50,072 bases of DNA from Henriciella sp. (GCA_013214545.1 JABSQB010000013.1:29312-79383), one strand, 5' to 3'. Shown: positions 32,182 through 42,023, counted from the first letter of the stretch. Translations and numbers: made by a program. The notes: generated by a model from the sequence alone, not told the origin.

Positions 32182-33552
32182 ATGGCGAAATCACACTTTG
32201 TTTGTCAGTCCTGCGGCGCCGTCCATTCAAAATGGTCGGGGCGCTGTGACGCGTGCGGGGAATGGAACACGCTGGTCGAGGAAGCAGCCGCTGGCCCACC
32301 CGGCGGATTGAAGGCACCGAAATCCGGCAACAAACGCGGCAGGAAAGCCAAGTTCTCGGCGCTGAATGGTGATGACGCACCGCCTGAACGCATTGTTCTG
32401 GGCGTGGACGAACTCGACCGCGTGTTTGGCGGCGGGATCGTACCATCAAGTGCGACGCTGATTGGCGGTGATCCCGGTATCGGTAAGTCGACCCTGCTCT
32501 TGCAAGTCGCAGCGCGCCTCGCTCGCAATGGACTGACCTCTGTCTACGTGTCGGGCGAGGAAGCCACCGCCCAGATCCAGGATCGCGCCCGGCGCCTCAA
32601 GGTGGCTGACAGCCCGGTGCAGCTGGCGACAGAAACCGACCTGCGCAAAGTGCTCGCCGCACTGAAATCAGCGAAGCCCGACTTTGTCGTGATCGATTCC
32701 ATCCAGACCATGTGGTCCGACAGTCTCGAAGCTGCGCCCGGAAGTGTCAGCCAGGTGCGGGCCTGCGGACAGGAACTCACGCGATGGGCCAAGACGTCTG
32801 GTGCGGCTTTGATCCTGGTCGGGCATGTCACCAAGGAGGGTCAGATTGCTGGTCCCCGCGTGGTCGAGCATATGGTCGATACAGTGTTCTATTTCGAAGG
32901 CGAACGCGGACACCAGTTCCGAATCCTGCGCGCCGTGAAGAACCGGTTCGGTCCAACCGATGAGATCGGCATTTTCGAAATGCACCAATATGGCCTTGCG
33001 CCCGCGCCGGAGCCGTCGGCGCTGTTCCTGTCGACAGAAGCGGACGAGACCGGCGGCACAGCGGTCTTCGCCGCCATGGAGGGGTCACGCCCGGTACTGG
33101 CCGAAGTACAGGCCCTGGTCGCGCCAAGCGCGTATGGTACGCCGCGCCGGTCAATTGTCGGCTGGGACAGCAATCGCCTAGCCATGTTGCTGGCAGTGCT
33201 CGAATCGCGTTGCGGCGTGTCGCTCGGCGGGCGCGATGTCTACTTATCCGTAGCCGGCGGCTATCGCATGTCAGAACCGGCAGGCGACCTCGCAGCAGCA
33301 GCGGCACTCCTGACTTCAGCGTCCGCCAGTCCGGGACCGCAAAAGGCGATCTATTTCGGTGAACTGGCACTGTCCGGCGCCATTCGCCCGGTGTCTCGCA
33401 TGGAGCAACGGTTGAAAGAAGCCGCGCGGCTCGGATTCGAGCATGCCTTTGTGCCCGATGGCAGCCCAAAAGCTGTAGAAGGCTTGACGATTACGCCAAT
33501 CAAGCGCCTATCTGAATTAGTAGAGTTGATCGCACCGGAAGCTGCCTCATGA
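32182..33552 (+). CDS. radA: DNA repair protein RadA
   Basis: 456 aa, standard RadA (Sms) layout: a zinc ribbon with Cys8, Cys11, Cys22 and Cys25 (FVCQSCGAVHSKW, GRCDACGEW), a RecA-like ATPase with Walker A GGDPGIGKST (95-104), VIDSIQTM (Walker B), the RadA motif KNRFGPTDEIG and a C-terminal Lon-protease-like domain (LSVAGGYRMSEPAGDLA). RadA drives branch migration during recombinational repair. Its stop overlaps the start of the CvpA gene. Confidence 0.97.
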   Translation: MAKSHFVCQSCGAVHSKWSGRCDACGEWNTLVEEAAAGPPGGLKAPKSGNKRGRKAKFSALNGDDAPPERIVLGVDELDRVFGGGIVPSSATLIGGDPGIGKSTLLLQVAARLARNGLTSVYVSGEEATAQIQDRARRLKVADSPVQLATETDLRKVLAALKSAKPDFVVIDSIQTMWSDSLEAAPGSVSQVRACGQELTRWAKTSGAALILVGHVTKEGQIAGPRVVEHMVDTVFYFEGERGHQFRILRAVKNRFGPTDEIGIFEMHQYGLAPAPEPSALFLSTEADETGGTAVFAAMEGSRPVLAEVQALVAPSAYGTPRRSIVGWDSNRLAMLLAVLESRCGVSLGGRDVYLSVAGGYRMSEPAGDLAAAAALLTSASASPGPQKAIYFGELALSGAIRPVSRMEQRLKEAARLGFEHAFVPDGSPKAVEGLTITPIKRLSELVELIAPEAAS

Positions 33553-34097
33553 TGGAAGCCCTTACAGCCTTTGATGCCGTGGCGATCGTGATTGTGATCG
33601 TTTCGACATTGATGGCTTTGGCGCGCGGCTTCATGCGCGAACTGGCGACCCTGGGCGCATTCATTGCCGCCATCGCCGCCGCTTTCTTTGCCCGCCGCTA
33701 TTTCGTCGACCAGCTGGACGCCCTGCTTCCCGCTAATTCGCCGGACTGGATGCCAGACGCGATTATTTTTGTCGTGGTGTTTCTGATCGTCTATGTCGCC
33801 GTCGCCTGGTTTGGCGCCAACCTTTCCAAGACCATTCAGGGCGTCGACGGAATCGGTTTGCTCGACCGCGTCGCCGGAGGTCTCTTCGGATTCGCCCGCG
33901 GCGGTGTCGTACTGGTTTTCTTTGTGTATTTGCTCAACCTCGCCATGGACCGGGATCAGATTCCGGAATTTGTAACGCAGGCAAGGACTTATCCGATCAT
34001 TTCCGCCGGTGCAGACTATCTCAGCGACCGCGCACCGGAGCTCGCGGAGCGCACAGCACAGACATCAGACCTTGACGCGGAGACGTCCTCAGAATAA
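33549..34097 (+). CDS. cvpA: CvpA family membrane protein
   Basis: 182 aa with four hydrophobic segments (around 8-25, 30-47, 65-88 and 105-128). The family-typical FDAVAIVIVIVSTLMALARGFMRE and GIGLLDRVAGGLFGFARGGVVL are present. CvpA proteins are inner-membrane proteins linked to colicin V production in E. coli and to envelope stress; their biochemical role is unclear. The ATG overlaps the radA stop (ATGA). It lies directly before purF, as in E. coli and many proteobacteria. Confidence 0.93.
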   Translation: MMEALTAFDAVAIVIVIVSTLMALARGFMRELATLGAFIAAIAAAFFARRYFVDQLDALLPANSPDWMPDAIIFVVVFLIVYVAVAWFGANLSKTIQGVDGIGLLDRVAGGLFGFARGGVVLVFFVYLLNLAMDRDQIPEFVTQARTYPIISAGADYLSDRAPELAERTAQTSDLDAETSSE

Positions 34098-34130
34098 TCC
34101 GCGCACGAACAGACCGCGAGGGTTAGTCTA

Positions 34131-35570
34131 ATGTTGTTTGATCATGATGACGACAAGCCCCGCGAAGAGTGCGGCGTCGTTGGCGTCTACGGACACCCCC
34201 AAGCCGCCCTACTGGTTGCCCTAGGATTGCACGCCCTTCAGCACCGCGGCCAGGAAGCTTGCGGCATTACCAGCTTTGACGGCGAGAAATTCCACGGCGA
34301 GCGTCATATGGGCCTGGTCGGTGAAAACTTTGGCGGCGATGTCTCAGACCGCCTGCCTGGCAATTCAGGCATCGGCCACAACCGATATTCGACGCAGGGT
34401 CGGCTGACGATTCGAAACATTCAGCCGATTTATGCTGACCTCGAATCTGGTGGCTTCGCCATCGCTCATAACGGCAACCTCACCAATGCCAGGGCGTTAC
34501 GAAAGAAACTGGTGCGCAAGGGATCGATCTTCCAGTCCACGATGGACACCGAGGTCATCCTTCACCTCCTCGCCCGCAGCGACCAAGACACAGTGTCAGA
34601 CCGCTTCCTGGATGCCATCCGTCAAATTGAGGGTGGCTTTTCTTTTGTCGGCATGACCAACAAAAAGCTGATCGGCGCGCGGGACCCATCGGGTCTGCGT
34701 CCGCTCGTGCTCGGACAGATTGGCACCGCCTTCGTGCTGGCGTCGGAGACGTGCGCCCTTGACCTTATGGGCGCAGAATTTGTGCGCGAGATTGATCCAG
34801 GCGAAGTCGTCATCATCAACGCGGACGGAATCCGGTCATACAATCCATTCCCGTCTCAGCCTGTGCGACCTTGTCTGTTCGAATATGTCTACTTCGCCCG
34901 ACCAGACAGCATTGTGCAGGGCCGCTCGGTCTATGACGTTCGTCGCAAGATGGGTCACCAACTGGCGATCGAGCACCCCGCCGACATTGATGTCGTGGTT
35001 CCGGTTCCAGACTCTGGCGTCCCGGCCGCGATCGGGTTTTCGGAGCATTCCGGCGTGCCGTTTCAACTCGGCATCATCAGAAGCCACTATGTGGGTCGCA
35101 CCTTTATCCAGCCGACCCAAACAGGGCGCCAGCGCGCCGTCTCGCGCAAACACTCGCCGAACAAGGCCGTCCTCGAAGGAAAGCGCGTTCTGCTGGTCGA
35201 TGACTCCATCGTCCGCGGCAACACTTCCCGGAAGATCGTTCAGATGGTCCTTGACGCCGGGGCGAAAGAAATTCACTTCCGCTCCGCCAGCCCGCCAATC
35301 ACGCACCAGGATTTTTACGGCATCGATATGGCGGACCGCACCGAACTGCTGGCAGCCAATCACTCGCTGGAAGAAATGCGCGACTATCTGAAAGTTGAAA
35401 GCCTTGGCTTCCTGTCTGTGCCTGGTCTGTATCGCGCTATCGGCGTCGACTACGATGAAGAAACGCCGGCCTTTGCCGACCATTGTTTCACCGGTGACTA
35501 CCCAACCCGTCTGATCGACCATGATCAGAATGAGAGCAGCAAAGAAAGACAGCTTTCGCTTCTGGACTAG
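34131..35570 (+). CDS. purF: Amidophosphoribosyltransferase
   Basis: 479 aa. It catalyses the first committed step of purine synthesis: PRPP plus glutamine to phosphoribosylamine. Cys14 in REECGVVGVYGH is the glutaminase nucleophile after removal of a 13-residue propeptide, as in the Bacillus type. The PRPP loop is LLVDDSIVRGNTSRKI. The Fe-S cluster ligands of the Bacillus enzyme seem partly lost: RPCLFEYVYFARPDS keeps its Cys, but the residue before FYGID is Asp (THQDFYGID) and only one Cys remains at HCFTGDYPT. So it probably lacks the cluster although it has a propeptide. It follows cvpA by 33 bases. Confidence 0.95.
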   Translation: MLFDHDDDKPREECGVVGVYGHPQAALLVALGLHALQHRGQEACGITSFDGEKFHGERHMGLVGENFGGDVSDRLPGNSGIGHNRYSTQGRLTIRNIQPIYADLESGGFAIAHNGNLTNARALRKKLVRKGSIFQSTMDTEVILHLLARSDQDTVSDRFLDAIRQIEGGFSFVGMTNKKLIGARDPSGLRPLVLGQIGTAFVLASETCALDLMGAEFVREIDPGEVVIINADGIRSYNPFPSQPVRPCLFEYVYFARPDSIVQGRSVYDVRRKMGHQLAIEHPADIDVVVPVPDSGVPAAIGFSEHSGVPFQLGIIRSHYVGRTFIQPTQTGRQRAVSRKHSPNKAVLEGKRVLLVDDSIVRGNTSRKIVQMVLDAGAKEIHFRSASPPITHQDFYGIDMADRTELLAANHSLEEMRDYLKVESLGFLSVPGLYRAIGVDYDEETPAFADHCFTGDYPTRLIDHDQNESSKERQLSLLD

Positions 35571-35597
35571 TCCGTTTTGCTTGGTTAGGCCCCGCGC

Positions 35598-36302
35598 ATG
35601 GATAAACGCATCACTCTCGTCACCGGCGCGTCACAAGGCATTGGTCGCGCGGCTTGTCTGGCGCTCGCCAAGGCCGGTCATCATGTCATCGGCCTCGCCC
35701 GCTCGAAAAAGGCTCTGGAAGAGCTCGATGATGAAATTCAGGCGCTCGGCGGATCGATGACTTTGATTCCGTTTGACCTGAAGGATGCCGGTGCATTTGA
35801 GCCATTGGGCCACGCAATCGCCGAGAAATTCGGACGGCTTGATGGTCTGCTCGGCAACGCCGGACTGCTGGGCACAATCGGGCCTCTACAGGCGGGCGGC
35901 GAACGCCAGTTCAATGAGGTGATCGATGTCAATCTCAGTGCCAATTGGCGACTGATCCGCGTGATGGACCCGCTCTTGCGACGGTCAGATACGCCGCGGG
36001 CCGTGTTCATAACATCCGGCGTCGTGCCCCGACCGCGGGCTTTTTGGGGACCGTATCAAGCGTCGAAGGCGGGACTGGAAGCGCTCGTCTATGCCTGGGC
36101 AGATGAAAACGAGCAGATGCCGCTGAATGTGAACCTGTTCGATCCCGGCGCGACGCGGACTCAAATGCGCGCGGATGCCGTCCCGGGCGAAGATCCGATG
36201 ACGCTGCCTTCGGCTGAAGCGGTTGCCGCTCACTTGGTTCCAATGCTCGAGGCGAGCGAAACACGCAACAATGCGCGCATCGACGTTCGCGAGCTGCTTT
36301 AG
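35598..36302 (+). CDS. Short-chain dehydrogenase/reductase
   Basis: 234-aa classical SDR: TGASQGIGRA (residues 9-18) binds NAD(P), LLGNAGLLG is the NAG region and YQASKAGLEAL is the YxxxK catalytic motif, with a Ser upstream in ITSGVV. The protein is short and resembles the E. coli YciK type, with YASSKA-like and LFDPGATRTQMRADAVPGEDP features. The substrate is unknown. It follows purF by 27 bases and may be cotranscribed with it. Confidence 0.88.
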   Translation: MDKRITLVTGASQGIGRAACLALAKAGHHVIGLARSKKALEELDDEIQALGGSMTLIPFDLKDAGAFEPLGHAIAEKFGRLDGLLGNAGLLGTIGPLQAGGERQFNEVIDVNLSANWRLIRVMDPLLRRSDTPRAVFITSGVVPRPRAFWGPYQASKAGLEALVYAWADENEQMPLNVNLFDPGATRTQMRADAVPGEDPMTLPSAEAVAAHLVPMLEASETRNNARIDVRELL

Positions 36303-36420
36303 CGCCTATCTGGCCGCGCCTGCGGCTCGTGCCGCAACTACGTAGCTTCACATATTTCAACGCCTTCTCAAGCGCCTACCCTTCCTCGATTGATAAGCGA
36401 GGACGATCGGGGAGGTCGCA

Positions 36421-37353
36421 ATGGCAGATGAAGGTGCAATCAACGGAGCCGCTGAACTGAACGGCGACGCTTCACCGAAAGTCCAGCCCAGTATCGCGCA
36501 GCAGCGCCATGATCCCGAGCGCATTCGCGAGCTGTTTGAGAATGGCGAGTATCCGTACAAATCAAAAATGCGGCGCAAGACCTATGAGCGCCACAAGGCC
36601 GAGCTTCAGGTTGAACTTCTGAAGGTTCAGCACTGGGTCAAGGAAACCGGTCAGAAAATCGTCATTCTGTTTGAAGGCCGCGACGCGGCCGGCAAGGGCG
36701 GCACGATCAAACGCTTTACCGAACACCTCAATCCGCGAGGCGCGCGCGTGGTGGCTTTGGAGAAACCTACCGAGACCGAGCGCGGGCAATGGTATTTCCA
36801 GCGCTATATCAACCACCTGCCAACTGCGGGCGAGATCGTGCTCTTCGACCGCTCCTGGTACAATCGCGCGGGCGTGGAACGCGTCATGGGCTTTTGCGAT
36901 GCCAATGAGTATCTCGAGTTCATGCGCCAGGTGCCAGAGCTTGAGCGGATGTTGACCCGGTCCGGCATCAAGCTGTTCAAATACTGGTTCTCGGTCACGC
37001 AGGACGAGCAATTCAAAAGGTTCGAATCTCGCAAGGTCGATCCTTTGAAGCAATGGAAACTGTCCCCGATCGACAGGGCCTCGCTGGAGCGCTGGGAGGA
37101 TTATACCGAGGCGAAAGAAGCGATGTTCTTCTACACCGACACCGCTGATGCGCCGTGGACGATCGTCAAGTCCTCAGACAAGAAACGGGCGCGCATCAAC
37201 TGCATGCAGCATTTCCTGTCCTCGCTCGATTATCCCGGCAAGGACACGCACGTGGTACGCCCGCCAGATCCGCTGATTGTCGGGCTGAGTCACCATGTCA
37301 TCGGCAATAGCAATCATATTCTCGGGCGAACACTGCACCCAGAGCAGGCTTAG
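36421..37353 (+). CDS. ppk2: Polyphosphate kinase 2
   Basis: 310 aa of the PPK2 family, single-domain class. It has Walker A FEGRDAAGKGGTIKRF (Lys92), the lid region and LFDRSWYNRAGVERVMGFC (Walker B Asp). It uses polyphosphate to phosphorylate GDP or ADP, or the reverse. The N-terminal 40 residues are low complexity. GGGGAGG lies six bases before the ATG. It converges on der with a four-base overlap of the stop codons. Nucleotide preference cannot be read from the sequence. Confidence 0.93.
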   Translation: MADEGAINGAAELNGDASPKVQPSIAQQRHDPERIRELFENGEYPYKSKMRRKTYERHKAELQVELLKVQHWVKETGQKIVILFEGRDAAGKGGTIKRFTEHLNPRGARVVALEKPTETERGQWYFQRYINHLPTAGEIVLFDRSWYNRAGVERVMGFCDANEYLEFMRQVPELERMLTRSGIKLFKYWFSVTQDEQFKRFESRKVDPLKQWKLSPIDRASLERWEDYTEAKEAMFFYTDTADAPWTIVKSSDKKRARINCMQHFLSSLDYPGKDTHVVRPPDPLIVGLSHHVIGNSNHILGRTLHPEQA

Positions 37354-38873
37354 CGCTTGCGCCGCGCCTTGTCGGCATACGGGTTCGCGCCCTGTTTGAC
37401 ATGCAATCGTATCGGCACGCCCGGAAGTTCGAACGCCTCACGTAGGCCATTGACGAGATAGCGCTTGTATTGCTCCGGCATCTGGTCGCCACGTGAGGCG
37501 ATCAGAACAAAGGTTGGCGGGCGCGCTTTGATTTGCGCCATGTAGCGCGGCTTGATGCGCTTGCCCTGCACGCTTGGCGGCGGGTTGCGCTCAATCATGT
37601 AGCGGAGCCAACGGTTCAGGTCTCCGGTTTTCACCCGCGCGCACCAATCATCATACGCCTTGGCGACAGCGGGCATCAGCCGTTCCACGCGCTTTCCAGT
37701 GAGGCCCGACAAAGTCACCAGAGCCGCGCCTTTGGCTTGCGGCAAATGCTCTTTGAGGCGCCGCTCAAGCTCTTTCATCGCCATGCCGTGGTTCTTGATC
37801 GTGTCCCATTTGGAGATCACGAACACCACCGCCCGGCCCTCACGTAGAGCGAGGTCGGCAATCTGCAGATCCTGCTTCTCGAAGGAGTCTTCCGGCTCCA
37901 TGACGAGGGCGACAACGTCGGCATATTTCAGCGAGCGCACCGTCTCACCCGTCGACATTTTTTCGAGGCGTTCCTGAACCTTGGACTTTTTGCGCAAGCC
38001 CGCAGTGTCGACCAAGCGCACCTCGCGGCCCTCCCAGGTCCATCGCAGCGTTACTGAATCGCGCGTGATCCCGGCTTCAGGACCGGTCAGCATGCGCTCT
38101 TCACCGACCAGCTGATTGATCAGGGTCGACTTACCGGCATTCGGCCGGCCGACAATTGCGAGCCGGATGGGCCGTTCCTTCGTCGCGGCTTTGGCTTCTT
38201 CAATCGCTTCGCCTTCGGCATCATCATCGATCCCGACTTTCTCAAACGCGGCCTCAAGCTTTGCTTCGTTGAGGAACGGGTCGTCCATGTCGAGGCCTTC
38301 AAGCTGATCAAGAATGCCGTGATTGAACGTGTCTTGTTCCTCAGCCTCTTCTTCCTTCAGCGCCTCTTCAAACGCTTCTTCCCCCAGCGCTTCGCGGATC
38401 GCGCCGTAGAGATCTGACAGACCTTCTCCGTGCGCGCCAGACAGGCCAACCGGTTCGCCAAGGCCGAGATTCCAGGCTTCCAGCAGCCCCTGATCGCCCG
38501 CGTGCCCTTCCGCCTTGTTCGCAGCGAGCACGATCGGCATGTCAGCGCGGCGGAGGATTTGTGCAAACCGCTCATCCATCGCCGTGACGCCGACGCGGGC
38601 ATCGATCAGGAACAGCGCCAGTTCCGCCTCTCGGATCGCGACTTCGGTCTGCTGTCGCATCCGCGCTTCGAGGGATTCATCGCTGACATCCTCAAACCCT
38701 GCTGTGTCGATCAGGATGAGCGGCAGGTCAGCCAGGCGCCCTTCGGCTTCTTTGCGGTCACGCGTGACGCCGGGCTGGTCATCAACCAGCGCCAATTGCT
38801 TCCCAGCAAGGCGATTGAACAGCGTGGACTTCCCGACATTCGGTCGTCCCACAATGGCAATTTTCAGCGGCAT
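37350..38873 (-). CDS. der: Ribosome-associated GTPase Der (EngA)
   Basis: 507-aa protein with two GTPase domains in tandem: GRPNVGKSTLFN (9-20) and, after an acidic linker rich in Glu, GRPNAGKSTLINQL. Each has DTAGF or DTAGLR, and NKAEG or SKWD. A C-terminal KH-like domain ends in KARRKR. Der is essential for maturation of the 50S subunit. The acidic linker (EEALKEEEAEEQDTF...) is longer than in E. coli. It precedes no gene on its strand within 40 bases except as the downstream partner of bamB. Confidence 0.96.
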   Translation of the reverse strand: MPLKIAIVGRPNVGKSTLFNRLAGKQLALVDDQPGVTRDRKEAEGRLADLPLILIDTAGFEDVSDESLEARMRQQTEVAIREAELALFLIDARVGVTAMDERFAQILRRADMPIVLAANKAEGHAGDQGLLEAWNLGLGEPVGLSGAHGEGLSDLYGAIREALGEEAFEEALKEEEAEEQDTFNHGILDQLEGLDMDDPFLNEAKLEAAFEKVGIDDDAEGEAIEEAKAATKERPIRLAIVGRPNAGKSTLINQLVGEERMLTGPEAGITRDSVTLRWTWEGREVRLVDTAGLRKKSKVQERLEKMSTGETVRSLKYADVVALVMEPEDSFEKQDLQIADLALREGRAVVFVISKWDTIKNHGMAMKELERRLKEHLPQAKGAALVTLSGLTGKRVERLMPAVAKAYDDWCARVKTGDLNRWLRYMIERNPPPSVQGKRIKPRYMAQIKARPPTFVLIASRGDQMPEQYKRYLVNGLREAFELPGVPIRLHVKQGANPYADKARRKR

Positions 38874-38913
38874 GGCGCGCCCCGATTCCTGTGGTTCTGC
38901 GCCTTAGAAATCC

Positions 38914-40263
38914 CTAGCGGATTGCAATCAGACGCGCATCGTCCGTCAGGATCACCAATTTGTCCTGAACAGCAATCGGCTCGATATAGACAGGATCGCC
39001 AAGTTTCAAGCGGTCAGTCTCATCGCCGGTCTGTGGATCAAAGGCAATCAGCTCACCTCTGGAGGAGGCAACCAGCACTCGGCCATTGGCGACGACGGGA
39101 CCTGCATAGGTGATGCGGCCCTGTTGCTTCTCAGGTTTTTTGAACCGCTCCAGTTCCTGAACCCAAACGACCTGGCCGGTGCCTGCCTTGATACAGGCGA
39201 GCTCCGCGTCAACGCCGACGACAAACAAATACTCGCCCACCAGAGCTGGCGCCTGGGTGGTGCCGATCGGCTGCTGCCAAACGCGATTACCTGTGCGTCC
39301 ATCAATCGCAGCAAACACACCCGACTGGCTGGCGGCAAACACCAATCCACCGCCCAGAATGGGGCGCGCACCAATGTCGTTGATTGAGGAGATCGGCGTA
39401 AACTGACCGACGCTGGCGAGCGCTTCACTCCACAAACGGCGTCCGTTTGAGGCGAGATAGGCGATCACTTCGCCAGAGGAGTATGGGGCTACCACAATGT
39501 CTTCCACCGCTGCAGGGCTCGGTGAGCCCAGGACTCGCGCAGTCTCGGCGATCGCCTGATCGCTCCACAGCACAGCGCCTGTGGCGAGATCCATGGCGAG
39601 GACTTCATTATTGTTGGAGGATACGAAAACGCGTCCATCCTTGATCGTCGGCGAGCCGGTCATCGGAGCTTCGGTCTCGGTGCGCCAAAGTTCAGCGCCA
39701 GTCGTCGCGTCCATGGCTGCGACGAACCCATAAGCGCTGGCAATGACCAGGGTATTGCCATCAAGGCCAAGGCCAGAGCCAATACCGGTGCCATCGCGAC
39801 GATTTCCCGATTCGAGTTTCTCGCTCCACAGGCGGCGGCCATTGCTGGCATTGGTCGCGACAATCATTTGCCTGGAATCGATGGAGTAGATCGTATCAGC
39901 CGACGCGACAGGCGGCGTCGTGAGCGCTGACTTGCGATCAGAGCCATTGCCTACATCCGAGCGCCAGGCGACGTCCAATTCAGACGCGACATTGATGTTT
40001 CCAACAGCCTTGCTAGGTCGGCTGCCAGCTTGCGGCCATCCCTCGGTCAGCTCGCGAGCCTCGGGTAGTGTCACGACTTCGCTGACCAGGCTTGGATCAG
40101 GCTGCAAGGTTTCGTCGCCCAGCACCATGGTGATCCGGCCCTCTTTTTCGAGCGCTTCTTCGGCCGCCCGATTAGCTGCGCCAAAGTTCAACAAGGAACA
40201 AGCGGACAGGCCGATGCAGGAGACCGAGACTAAACCGATTTTGACTAGGGTTTGCGCGCTCAT
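38914..40263 (-). CDS. bamB: Outer membrane assembly lipoprotein BamB
   Basis: 449 aa. Signal peptide with lipobox LSAC (Cys22), then PQQ-like beta-propeller repeats (GRRLWSEKL, GAELWRTE, GAVLWSDQAI, GNRVWQQPIG, GQVVWVQELE). BamB is a lipoprotein of the BAM complex that folds outer membrane proteins. Its start overlaps the end of the YfgM-like gene by four bases, and der follows 40 bases downstream; the order yfgM-bamB-der is conserved in proteobacteria. Confidence 0.93.
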   Translation of the reverse strand: MSAQTLVKIGLVSVSCIGLSACSLLNFGAANRAAEEALEKEGRITMVLGDETLQPDPSLVSEVVTLPEARELTEGWPQAGSRPSKAVGNINVASELDVAWRSDVGNGSDRKSALTTPPVASADTIYSIDSRQMIVATNASNGRRLWSEKLESGNRRDGTGIGSGLGLDGNTLVIASAYGFVAAMDATTGAELWRTETEAPMTGSPTIKDGRVFVSSNNNEVLAMDLATGAVLWSDQAIAETARVLGSPSPAAVEDIVVAPYSSGEVIAYLASNGRRLWSEALASVGQFTPISSINDIGARPILGGGLVFAASQSGVFAAIDGRTGNRVWQQPIGTTQAPALVGEYLFVVGVDAELACIKAGTGQVVWVQELERFKKPEKQQGRITYAGPVVANGRVLVASSRGELIAFDPQTGDETDRLKLGDPVYIEPIAVQDKLVILTDDARLIAIR

Positions 40264-41039
40264 TCAGGCGTCTCCTCAGATTCGTTCGGGCTGGCAGCAG
40301 GGTCCGACGCGTCGGTGTTCTCTGCTGCTTCCTCTTCGATTGTGCTATCCCCAGCCTCTGGTTCGGCGTCGTCTTCAACTGGCGCGATGATGTCTGCGCT
40401 TGGCGGCGGTAGGGTTTCCAGCGCCTGTTCCGCACGTTGCATCACGCCGGGCGGAACATTCTGCGCCAGACGCAGGAAGTTAAACTCGCGGCGGGCAAAC
40501 TCGATATCGCCTTCTTGCAAGGCCTTGGCGGCAATCAGCTCGGACGCTAGCGCACCAAATGGGCCGTCATCTTCAGCGAGCGGGCTCAGAAAGCCTTCCA
40601 GCTCTTCTCGGCTGAGCGTGTCGGCTTTGAGGTAAGCCGCTTTGATCAAAGCCAGCTTTTGCGTCGGCCCTTCGCCGCCTGCCGCTACGCCTTCAAGCAC
40701 GCCGGCCGCCGCAATTGCGTCGCCATTCCCGTCTAGCCGAACGCCGGCAAGATAATGCGCCGCAACAGCCGATGGCGCGATCCCGTCGTCGACAATAGCG
40801 GTCAGTTGCGTAGCTGCATTCTCGTAATTGCGCGCATCAACTTCAGTCAGCGCCGCTTCTAGACGCGCGGCATTGTCTTCGGTGATCTGGATCGAACGTG
40901 CTTGCAAATATTCATTTAGGGCGACACCGCCGATCAAAAGCGCGCCGCCGAGATAAGCCAGGATGCCGTATCGTTTCCACAGGACGGAGAGACGATCCTG
41001 TCGTAAGCCTTCTTCGACTTCTTCAAAAATATCAGCCAA
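40260..41039 (-). CDS. YfgM-like tetratricopeptide membrane protein
   Basis: 259 aa: ADIFEEVEEGLRQDRLSVLWKRYG, then one membrane helix (ILAYLGGALLIGGVALNEYL) and an alpha-helical TPR-like domain outside, ending in an acidic Glu/Ser/Ala-rich tail. This matches the YfgM/COG2976 group, periplasmic partners of SecYEG and chaperones. I chose the TTG at 41039 because GGAGA lies eight bases upstream and it gives the family start xADIFEEVEE; another TTG at 41072 is also in frame. It overlaps bamB by four bases. Confidence 0.82.
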   Translation of the reverse strand: MADIFEEVEEGLRQDRLSVLWKRYGILAYLGGALLIGGVALNEYLQARSIQITEDNAARLEAALTEVDARNYENAATQLTAIVDDGIAPSAVAAHYLAGVRLDGNGDAIAAAGVLEGVAAGGEGPTQKLALIKAAYLKADTLSREELEGFLSPLAEDDGPFGALASELIAAKALQEGDIEFARREFNFLRLAQNVPPGVMQRAEQALETLPPPSADIIAPVEDDAEPEAGDSTIEEEAAENTDASDPAASPNESEETPE

Positions 41040-41118
41040 GTATACAGTCTCCAGACGGGTCGCTTGGAACAATCAGGCACACCCTAGCCGCGCCCGCCCG
41101 CCCCCGCAACGGACAAGG

Positions 41119-41949
41119 TTAGCTCTTCGCAGTTTTGCGCAGTTTGTAGGTCTGTGCGTCGCCCGGAAACGTGCGAGATTTCACTTCTGACGCATAGGTT
41201 TCGGCGGCGTTTTCAATCGCGCTTTTGAGATCGGCGTTCTTTTTCACGAACTTTGGCACCCAATCCGTCATACCTAGCATGTCATTGGTGACTAGGATTT
41301 GACCGTCACAATTGGCTGACGCTCCAATGCCGATCGTTGGACAGCTGACTCTGTTCGTAATCTCATCAGCGAGATCGGGCGCCACGCCCTCAACAACGAT
41401 TGCAAAAGCGCCCGCTTCATCGGCCGCCACGGCTTCCGCGATGGCCTTGTTCCATTCGTCCTGGCTGCGCCCCTTGGCCCGAAAACCGCCATCGACATTG
41501 ATGGCTTGCGGCCGCAAGCCAACGTGCCCCATGACGGGGATGCCGCGTTCCACCAAATGCCGGATCTGGGTCGCCGCATAGGCGCCACTTTCAATCTTCA
41601 CAGCCTGACAGCCGGTCTCCTGCATGAGACGTGCGGCGTTCAGGAAGGCCTGATCAGAGTTGGTTTCATAGGATCCAAAAGGCATGTCGACCACGACGAA
41701 TGCCTTGGAGGCGCCGCGCATGACCGCCTGGCCATGCAAAATCATCATCTCCATGGTCACGCCAACCGTGGATGGCAGGCCATGGACCACCATGCCGACG
41801 CTATCTCCAACCAGAAGGATGTCGCAGTACGGGTCCAACAATTCGGCCACGGTCGCATCATAGGCGGTCAGGCAAACCAGCGGGTCGCCGCCTTTAGCTT
41901 TGGCAATGTCTTTGACAGTCTTACGCCGGATCTGGGTCTGAGCAGACAT
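41119..41949 (-). CDS. panB: 3-methyl-2-oxobutanoate hydroxymethyltransferase
   Basis: 276-aa PanB, first step of pantothenate synthesis: ketoisovalerate plus methylene-THF to ketopantoate. Markers are LTAYDATVAELLD, LLVGDSVGMVVHGLPSTVGVTMEMM (metal-binding Asp), VVVDMPFGSYE, MGHVGLRPQ and IGIGASANCDGQILVTNDMLGM. Full length with no oddities. It lies 79 bases upstream of the YfgM-like gene on the same strand. Pantothenate leads to CoA and to the phosphopantetheine needed by the carrier protein at 28941, but the link is only metabolic. Confidence 0.96.
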   Translation of the reverse strand: MSAQTQIRRKTVKDIAKAKGGDPLVCLTAYDATVAELLDPYCDILLVGDSVGMVVHGLPSTVGVTMEMMILHGQAVMRGASKAFVVVDMPFGSYETNSDQAFLNAARLMQETGCQAVKIESGAYAATQIRHLVERGIPVMGHVGLRPQAINVDGGFRAKGRSQDEWNKAIAEAVAADEAGAFAIVVEGVAPDLADEITNRVSCPTIGIGASANCDGQILVTNDMLGMTDWVPKFVKKNADLKSAIENAAETYASEVKSRTFPGDAQTYKLRKTAKS

Positions 41950-42023
41950 GGCAAACCTTTTTGTAATCTACGGACGTGCTCGCTTTACCAGACCGGTGCG
42001 GCTGGACAAGCTTATAGCTGGGA

